Below, in pieces: positions 58,280 to 64,000 of a DNA stretch of 64,000 bases (position 1 is the stretch's first letter; each line of letters starts with the position of its first letter). The notes below the pieces were generated by a model. The model saw only the letters and a program-made list of their open reading frames with translations. It did not search any database and was not told where the DNA came from. Location: contig JAJTUP010000051.1 in the NCBI GenBank assembly GCA_021399435.1, positions 1 through 64,000 on the forward strand. The letters are read 5' to 3'. The translations under genes were made by a program, and so were the position numbers. The DNA is from Diaporthe sp. PMI_573. Its lineage: Eukaryota; Ascomycota; Sordariomycetes; Diaporthales; Diaporthaceae.

Positions 58280-58304
58280 AGAAAAAAAAAACTGGATCAT
58301 AACT
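57546..58304. other. Intergenic region with homopolymer runs
   Basis: AT-rich at 57680-57830. It has a run of 14 T at 58059-58072 and 42 consecutive A at 58237-58278, then CAG and ten more A. GCGGCCGC is at about 58217. The region lies between two converging genes. No coding support. Confidence 0.5.
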
Positions 58305-60098
58305 TCATATGCCAGCCTCCCAACTGCGTAACTCTACATCGTATTCCTTTGAATAATCCCCAAATACCCTAAACAACCGATGAATCATATGTTGATACCG
58401 CCTAGTCCACCTGAATCTCTCGTACAAAGATTTGGTGTACTCCCAATACTCGGGATAGTATCCTGCCATCTCCCAATCCACGATCCCTGTGACCCTCCAG
58501 CCCAGGCTACCGTCCTGCTGGACCGCTTTGTCAACGAGAATATTCCTTGGGTTCAGATCCGCATGTGTGAAAAATATGCGGTGTCCCGTACGGGCCGGGT
58601 CGTCGGGGTTGCGCAGCATCTTGTTGAAGTCGGCCTCGTGGGCGAACGGCCCGATAGGCCTTCCGAGCCTCACACGCCCATCTCTGCACGCGCCGCCCAG
58701 GGTGTCGCATATGGCATTCCGGGTGCTGGTGGCCTTGGGGATGGCCCGCAGCTGCGTGATGTGGGCTTGCAACTGGGCTGTGACCTGAGCGGCATCGTTG
58801 TCGGAAAGGACCTGGTTACAGCGTGACAGCGGCACACCGGGGATGCGGCTCATGAGGAGAAAGCCTTCCTCATAAACAGGATCGTCTGCGGGAGCCGTGA
58901 CCAAGTCCAGCGGCTTCGGGACCGGGACCGAGGTATACCGTCGAACCATACGGATCGCGTTGACTTCGTTGCGAAGGGAATCTACGTCCAGCGTGCGCTT
59001 GAGGTAGAGTCCAAAGGGGAGTCTCTGAACAGTTTCGCTGTCGGGGTCGATGAAGCGCCGCGCAGCCCGTCGCAGCGTCCTGTAAGCCAGTATGCGGACC
59101 TGCGCCGGGAGAACGAGCCAGGAGGCAAGGCCCGCGTTGGAAAAGGGTTGCATGAGGGAACTAATCCCTGACCAAAGCCCGGAAGTAGCTGCTACCAGTC
59201 TTTGTCTGGTTTTGGAATCGTCGGACGCGGGCGGGCCTGGTGGAGAGGTGCCGTGTAGCGAGAACTTGTCGGAAAGCTCGATAAGCTGCACGCTCTTGCA
59301 AAGGCGTGCATGAGTGCCCACGAAGCGTGGATCTACCGTTAGGATCCCAGCCCGGGAGTGGTCGCCAAGAAGTGAATGGGAGCCATATAGTCGAACAGGA
59401 TCCTCGGGTCCGATAGGAACTTGGAGAACGTGGAACTTTTCCGTTGAGGGTCGGAATCTGTCCAGCTTGATAACTCCGCGAGAAAAGGCACGTGCTGCCG
59501 ACTTGGTAACGAGCCAGTGGGTGAAGTAGGGGCTGCAGCGAGGGTGCTGGGAGTGTGAAAGCCACCAGTCACGGTAGGGAGGGCCGAAGAAGGCACCGAG
59601 CATATCGAATATGGTATCCCTGCCCGGCTCTGCGGCCCAGCGGGATGGCACAGGGAGGATGGGCTCGATAACGAGCGGGTCCCAAAGGTGGCCAGGACTT
59701 CCAGTAATGCAGCATCTGGATCCATCGCGGCGGATGATAGCCTGCCGTTCCACAGGATCTGGCGCACGCGGAGGACTGCCATACTTTGAGACTTGGATGG
59801 CGGGTGAAGCGGTTAGCACAGCCCGGTTTAATTGGTAAGCGGAGGCAGGAAACCCACTGGATTCCACAATATAGGTCCAGTCGTCAATCAGGGAGAGTAC
59901 ATGGGCTTGTACATTGTTGCTGCAGCCGGCGCCGCACCTTTCCAACACAAATTCGGCAGCTGAGGTTGGGTCTAGAGCGTCAGTGACAAAGGACTTCAGT
60001 AGTGCGCCTGAGGGGTGCGGCAGCTCGACGCTCTCGATGAGTGATAATGCCTCGTTTATCTCTGAATAGATGGTGGTGCTGGTGCCCTCCATATTCAA
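58305..60098 (-). CDS. Fusion of a degenerate HNH-like domain and an APH/choline-kinase-fold domain
   Basis: Single exon, 597 residues. Residues 115-160 have the RDGSRCCITG element of fungal HNH_2-type domains, but the expected AAHI-type histidine is replaced (VIEPILPVP), so nuclease activity is doubtful. The carboxyl part is a phosphotransferase fold: YLKRTL near a strand, FLLMSRIPGVPL linker, the catalytic FTHADLNPRNI and metal-binding GIVDWEMAGYYPEYWEY. That pattern is common in fungal APH-family proteins of unknown substrate; antibiotic resistance is not implied. The two parts are joined by about 190 residues without known fold. Confidence 0.85.
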   Translation of the reverse strand: MNMEGTSTTIYSEINEALSLIESVELPHPSGALLKSFVTDALDPTSAAEFVLERCGAGCSNNVQAHVLSLIDDWTYIVESSGFPASAYQLNRAVLTASPAIQVSKYGSPPRAPDPVERQAIIRRDGSRCCITGSPGHLWDPLVIEPILPVPSRWAAEPGRDTIFDMLGAFFGPPYRDWWLSHSQHPRCSPYFTHWLVTKSAARAFSRGVIKLDRFRPSTEKFHVLQVPIGPEDPVRLYGSHSLLGDHSRAGILTVDPRFVGTHARLCKSVQLIELSDKFSLHGTSPPGPPASDDSKTRQRLVAATSGLWSGISSLMQPFSNAGLASWLVLPAQVRILAYRTLRRAARRFIDPDSETVQRLPFGLYLKRTLDVDSLRNEVNAIRMVRRYTSVPVPKPLDLVTAPADDPVYEEGFLLMSRIPGVPLSRCNQVLSDNDAAQVTAQLQAHITQLRAIPKATSTRNAICDTLGGACRDGRVRLGRPIGPFAHEADFNKMLRNPDDPARTGHRIFFTHADLNPRNILVDKAVQQDGSLGWRVTGIVDWEMAGYYPEYWEYTKSLYERFRWTRRYQHMIHRLFRVFGDYSKEYDVELRSWEAGI

Positions 60099-61289
60099 GG
60101 AACGGGGACTTGGACGCCGAAAAAGACGGAGATGGCGACAGCCACGTGGGTTTCAAGCGTAATTGAGAAATTGCTTCAGGTTCAGGCCTTGGCCTGTGGT
60201 ATGGGGGATGGCAAGGGGCTGTTGAGACGTTGCTTGGGTCGAATTGTGCCCCAACTGATGTGGATTTTGCGAGCAGGCTGGCCTCTCCTCTTAAGGAAGA
60301 AATGAAAGAGCCCCAGCCACCAGCCTTGACTGCCGTCCAACAAAGAAAAACCACCCTGTGTTGGTGGCTAGCCGATGGCTACCGTAGTGGAGAGCTGGGG
60401 TATGCTACTGAAACCAAGACAACACCGTGCGACAGGGGCATGTATGCCCCGTGTCAGTTCTTCACTGCTCAAATGATGAGTCATGACAAAAGACTGCCAC
60501 TGCAAGCCTAGAGAATATCTCAAGGTTATTGATTATTCATTTGTGGTCTGTTGGTGTGGCTTGGTGGCTTGGTTTCTAGAGGCTGTATCGCTTTTACCCT
60601 GCCACACTGTCAGCCAGCCGACCCAGCACAGTACGACAAAGCGAGGCTACAAAAGGTGAGACACCATCGTCTGTACAAAGGGGCCCTGAACTAGTGAAAA
60701 CAAAGACGACTGCTGCCCCAATTTCCCACTTGGCTGTTGGCATGGGTCATGAAAGAAGGCCGCCCCTGCCTGGCCACAATTGTTGTCTCTGCCAACTTGT
60801 CGATTTCGTTTTGAATTTAACTCTCAACAAAGGTTTGCAAAACAGAGAAAAAAACAAAGACGAGAAAAGAAACAACCCACTGGGCCAAGCTGTAGTACCA
60901 GCCAAGCGTCGTTTCAGAGTTGCCTACTGGCATTGATTCTAGGTTTCCGCCCGGGGGGGGGGGGGATTGGAGGGCATCACGACCCCTCAGCCACAGCACT
61001 TGAGCAGAAGCCCTTGTTTTCTCAGTACAAACACCGAGATTCCAGTTAGACACGATGGGTATAAAAAAGCGACGATGCGTCTTTTTCAGTCATGTAGAAA
61101 CAGAAGAGAATATCTACCACTCTACCGTCTTCCTTTCTATCTGCTCTTTCGCAACTCTATTGCAGCTGGCTCTGCAAGTTATCATTATCCTGATTCTTTG
61201 GTCTCATCCACGAATACCTATTCACTCGCAATATTACTCTAGCTAACTGCTCACATTCACGACCATTAATCCACCCCTACCAGTCAAAT
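60099..61289. other. Intergenic region
   Basis: 1.19 kb upstream of two divergent genes. A run of 12 G at about 60953-60965. Small open frames, none supported. Confidence 0.35.
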
Positions 61290-61827
61290 ATGTGTCTCAA
61301 CCCTAACAGCCTATACATTATCCTCTTCTACCTTCGCCCCACTCCGGAGCCTAAATATGTGTGTTTTCTTCACGAAAGAGTCAGTTTTGGTCTCTTCACT
61401 AATTGCTATACAGCATTGGGGGCTTCTTCTCACCGGCTCCACGCCTCCCACTGGAAAGTTTTACCATGCAACAGACGAAGGCAGAAACGCCTTGGACCTT
61501 GTCAGGGAAAGCTACCCCACAGATAGTGGTATGCTGCAGTCCAGGATGGTGGTAGCTGCCCTTTACATTGGCCAGGTGTCCGAGGCCAGACTCGAGTGGG
61601 CGAGCCAAGATGCTGTAACATACCTTATGGAACGGAGGCACCTACCAAGGGGTGAGCCGCAGTGGACGTGCCGTATATGGGTCAAGACTGTCCTGGCAAA
61701 GGTCGCCGAAGATAACCAGAGCAAGACACTGACCGAAGACCTCGGTAAGTTCGCGGCGATGCATCTTGCTATGGGTTCTCAAGTAGACATGGAAGCTGCT
61801 GACGCCAGAAACTCTAGCCAGAATTGA
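61290..61827 (+). CDS. Hypothetical fungal protein, two exons
   Basis: Exons 61290-61358 and 61414-61827 join in phase across a 55-bp intron (donor GTGTGT, CTAAT branch site, acceptor ATACAG), giving 160 residues. It begins MCLNPNSLYIILFYLRPTP and the junction reads PKYHWGLLLTG. The HWGLLL start, the KFYHATDEGRNALDLV segment and RMVVAALYIG resemble a family of small fungal proteins that I recall only as uncharacterised. No domain with function. Confidence is in the gene model, not in a role. Confidence 0.6.
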
Positions 61828-62625
61828 GCTTGCCGCCCTGGCTACTGCAGACAAACACAGGAGCACCATGGGCAATGCAGTAAAGTACAACGACGACAGC
61901 TGGCTGGAAAATACAACTAGAGCCATTGTTGGGAGCAAATAGACGCGACAGGGCCGTTCCAATGGACATCAAGTCAACCGGAGGGGCCTGAAGGGGGTGC
62001 CTGAACAAAGCCCATGCGAGGCACCGAATGCCACAGCGCAGGTTGTCGTTCAGACCGCCTTAGGAAGAGATTGCAGGATGGGTGGCTGGTAGAACGTGAA
62101 ATATTAGACTAACAAATACGTTGGATGGAATTCTTTGGAAAGAGGGGGCGGGAGTTAATTTGAAGCTGGCCAAGGACCTGAAGTACGTGTATGAATAGGA
62201 TGGGCCCTGGTGGTCTTTGTGATGGATAGGTCTCAAGGAACTTAGAACACTCTTTTCCTTCGCTTTTACTTGAAACAAATGAATTCCTCTATCCATTAAG
62301 AGATAACTTGGAGAGGCAAGTTTTTTGTTTAATTGACGACATGCTACATTAACAATGGTCCAGCAGGTTTCAGTTGACATGGTGTTGGATTTCTGGCTTA
62401 TTTAGTTATCTAGTTATCTAGATTCCGATCCCTAGAGACACTCATCACTTTCGTCTTCACCGCGTTAAATTTTATAAAATTGTCTGCACCCGATTGCGCT
62501 AATTCTACCCCTACAAAGGACCACCGGTTGGTCCAGATCATGATGATAGGAGTCACACGGGCTCATTTGCCCGCTGGCACATCTTCTAATCTGTGCGTAG
62601 AGCAGTTACAGGTCCAGCACTTGTA
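61828..62625. other. Intergenic region with a palindromic word
   Basis: Normal to AT-rich. GGACCACCGGTTGGTCC is at about 62518-62534, a near-perfect palindrome. A minus open frame at 62060-62380 is unsupported. Confidence 0.35.
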
Positions 62626-62721
62626 ATATTAGGTGGTTTCGTTTTTAATCCATATACATACGCTTCTTAAGCAGTATATAGGCGGTCCCTTCATATAGTG
62701 GTAAACACTTAAACACCAATT
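62626..62721 (+). repeat. Dispersed repeat, nearly unmutated copy
   Basis: About 90 bp matching 16494-16579. It contains GTTTCGTTTTTAATCC and AAGCAGTATATAGGCGGTCC. This copy keeps C or G at nearly every place where the 16.5 kb copy has T or A, so it is the less mutated one. It sits alone between genes, with no other repeat next to it. Confidence 0.6.
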
Positions 62722-63165
62722 ATGATGTTGCAGCTTCTCATATCCCACGGTCTCGGGTTACCACGATACCTGCACAGCAGCATTTACGTCTGGTATGACA
62801 AATACTCAGCTAGTACGTTTTTTCATCTGATACAGGGGAAAAAATCTGGAGCTTAGCTTACTTCTGTTACATTTGTTGGAGCTGATCTGTTTTGCAAGTG
62901 CTCAAAACTGTAGCTGCTCTGTAAAATAGTGTAGGGCAGAGGGACGGCAATAAATACTCTCCTAAACATGATGGCAGAGGCTTCTTACTGTCATTCCCTG
63001 CTGAAGACACTCTGCATATGGACTACGGCTGTACTTTTCTAGCGTAGCGGACAGTTTGTACCCGACAAAGTACCTGGGCATATTTCGGCATCCGCACTCG
63101 AGAGCATTGAACTTGGTCATTCATGCCGTATTACGACGACTCGGGGATGTTATTGAATAAAAGAC
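62722..63165. other. Intergenic region
   Basis: Downstream of the NTF2-like gene on the minus strand. No feature recognised. Confidence 0.35.
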
Positions 63166-63681
63166 CTAACTATCCAACTTTCCCCCGAACTCTGTACACT
63201 GCAGACCAGAACTAATCAGGCAGCCGTGTTTTGCCATCTTCAAGAGTGCGTCCTTGTCACTGAACTCAACCACCTTGTTGACCTTGGATCCATCCTCGTT
63301 GAAGTACAGGAACCAAGCGAACTCGGCGGGGTACGACTCTCCCCTGACAGGGTGCACCTCCGCGACGGACGTAAACGAGGCCCGGCGGGTCTCGGCATCG
63401 ATGACCAGATTCGAAATGATGTTGTTTCTGAATTTCAACACCTTGATATCCTTCGCAAATGCCTCCTGGTACTTGGTCGTGTCGAAGAAAAAGGTCGCCG
63501 GTAGGCCAAACGCCAGGGGAACGGACTTGGGGAGCAGGTACCGGGCGCAGTCCTCTGTAACGTCGCGGTTGATGATGGAGGCATCGTTCTGGGCCCCGCC
63601 GTCTTCGAACGCCGACAAGAAGGATCGGGCTGTAGCCTCAATGCGCCCTCTAAGGCTCGTCGAGGCAAGGTTTGAGGCCAT
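63166..63681 (-). CDS. NTF2/SnoaL-like protein
   Basis: Single exon, 171 residues. A helix with RIEATARSFLSAFEDGG at the start is followed by DVTEDCARYLLPKS, a loop, a YQEAFAKDIKVLKF strand and paired strands FAWFLYFNEDGSKVNKVVEF. That order of helix and curved sheet, with the final E-F-D, is typical of fungal SnoaL-like proteins, small cone-shaped folds that can be enzymes or binding proteins. No catalytic residue can be assigned. The polyT run just upstream of the start (about 63704-63713) may be promoter. Confidence 0.75.
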   Translation of the reverse strand: MASNLASTSLRGRIEATARSFLSAFEDGGAQNDASIINRDVTEDCARYLLPKSVPLAFGLPATFFFDTTKYQEAFAKDIKVLKFRNNIISNLVIDAETRRASFTSVAEVHPVRGESYPAEFAWFLYFNEDGSKVNKVVEFSDKDALLKMAKHGCLISSGLQCTEFGGKLDS

Positions 63682-64000
63682 GATGAAGCAAGTTCTTGGA
63701 GTCTTTTTTTTTTTCCGGGTAGTCAGGTAGGAGTTGAAGAGAGTGGTTGAGTAGCAAAGGAAAGCTGTGGTATCATAATTATCACAGTGTGCTCAATGTG
63801 CCGACCATTTATATATGTTCCACGCCGAACGACATTATTACCATCCCACATCAACTTTGGCCCGTCTTACTTGAAGCCATAGTCCTTTCCGGGGATAAGC
63901 CTACGTCGATAAGTTAACACCGTCCCTGAAACGATGCTTTACAAAAAAGGTTTAAAAGTATAATCTCATATACTGCCATGCACTATTTCCGCCACGGACC
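63682..64000. other. Upstream region of the NTF2-like gene
   Basis: Presumed promoter on the minus strand. Contains polyT and a TATATA word at about 63811. Nothing else seen up to the window edge. Confidence 0.4.

Overview
The window is from a filamentous ascomycete, most likely a Pezizomycotina species of Sordariomycete type. Introns are short, with GTRAGT donors and CTAAC-like branch sites. AT-rich blocks full of TpA carry the C-to-T signature of repeat-induced point mutation (RIP). A kinase begins with the MSTIQQLKNFIRHG-type start that I associate with filamentous fungi. Genus cannot be fixed from the sequence. No rRNA, convincing tRNA or CRISPR array was found.

Layout. 1-10.7 kb is a RIP-degraded transposon island. 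It holds a minus-strand retroelement gag remnant with an LTR, a small solo LTR, Copia RNase H debris between two copies of an LTR (one copy interrupted by a nested solo LTR), and one small spliceable gene with a degraded tandem copy. 10.7-15.9 kb holds two divergent cation transporters, TRK (K+ uptake) and NHA (Na+/H+ antiport). 16.4-18.1 kb is a second repeat island with two LTR copies head to head. 18.8-25.2 kb holds a PTH11-like membrane protein, an amidohydrolase with an apparent frameshift, a divergent ACS-family MFS permease and an SRPBCC protein.

25.7-34.3 kb is a functionally suggestive block: secreted arylsulfatase, SDR, membrane arylsulfotransferase, G1 (eqolisin) acid peptidase and a small secreted cysteine protein. 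35.3-46.4 kb holds an amidohydrolase-3 enzyme, a 17-exon MFS gene, a spliced cysteine-rich secreted protein, a flavodoxin-like reductase with a zinc-ribbon-like segment, and a methyltransferase. 47.6-50.5 kb is an RCK2/Srk1-type protein kinase with long introns. 50.5-56.6 kb is low-complexity DNA with one doubtful gene. 56.6-63.7 kb holds a prolyl 4-hydroxylase, a protein fusing a degenerate HNH-like region to an APH/choline-kinase fold, a two-exon hypothetical protein and an NTF2/SnoaL-like protein.

How genes may work together (inference). TRK and NHA share a 1.2 kb divergent promoter region and would balance alkali cations; the RCK2-type kinase belongs to a family that acts in osmotic-stress signalling. 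The amidohydrolase and the divergent permease could take up and split one nitrogen compound. The sulfatase and arylsulfotransferase would remove and transfer sulfate esters, with an SDR between them. All splice models were built by hand, choosing GT-AG pairs that keep the frame and the family motifs.
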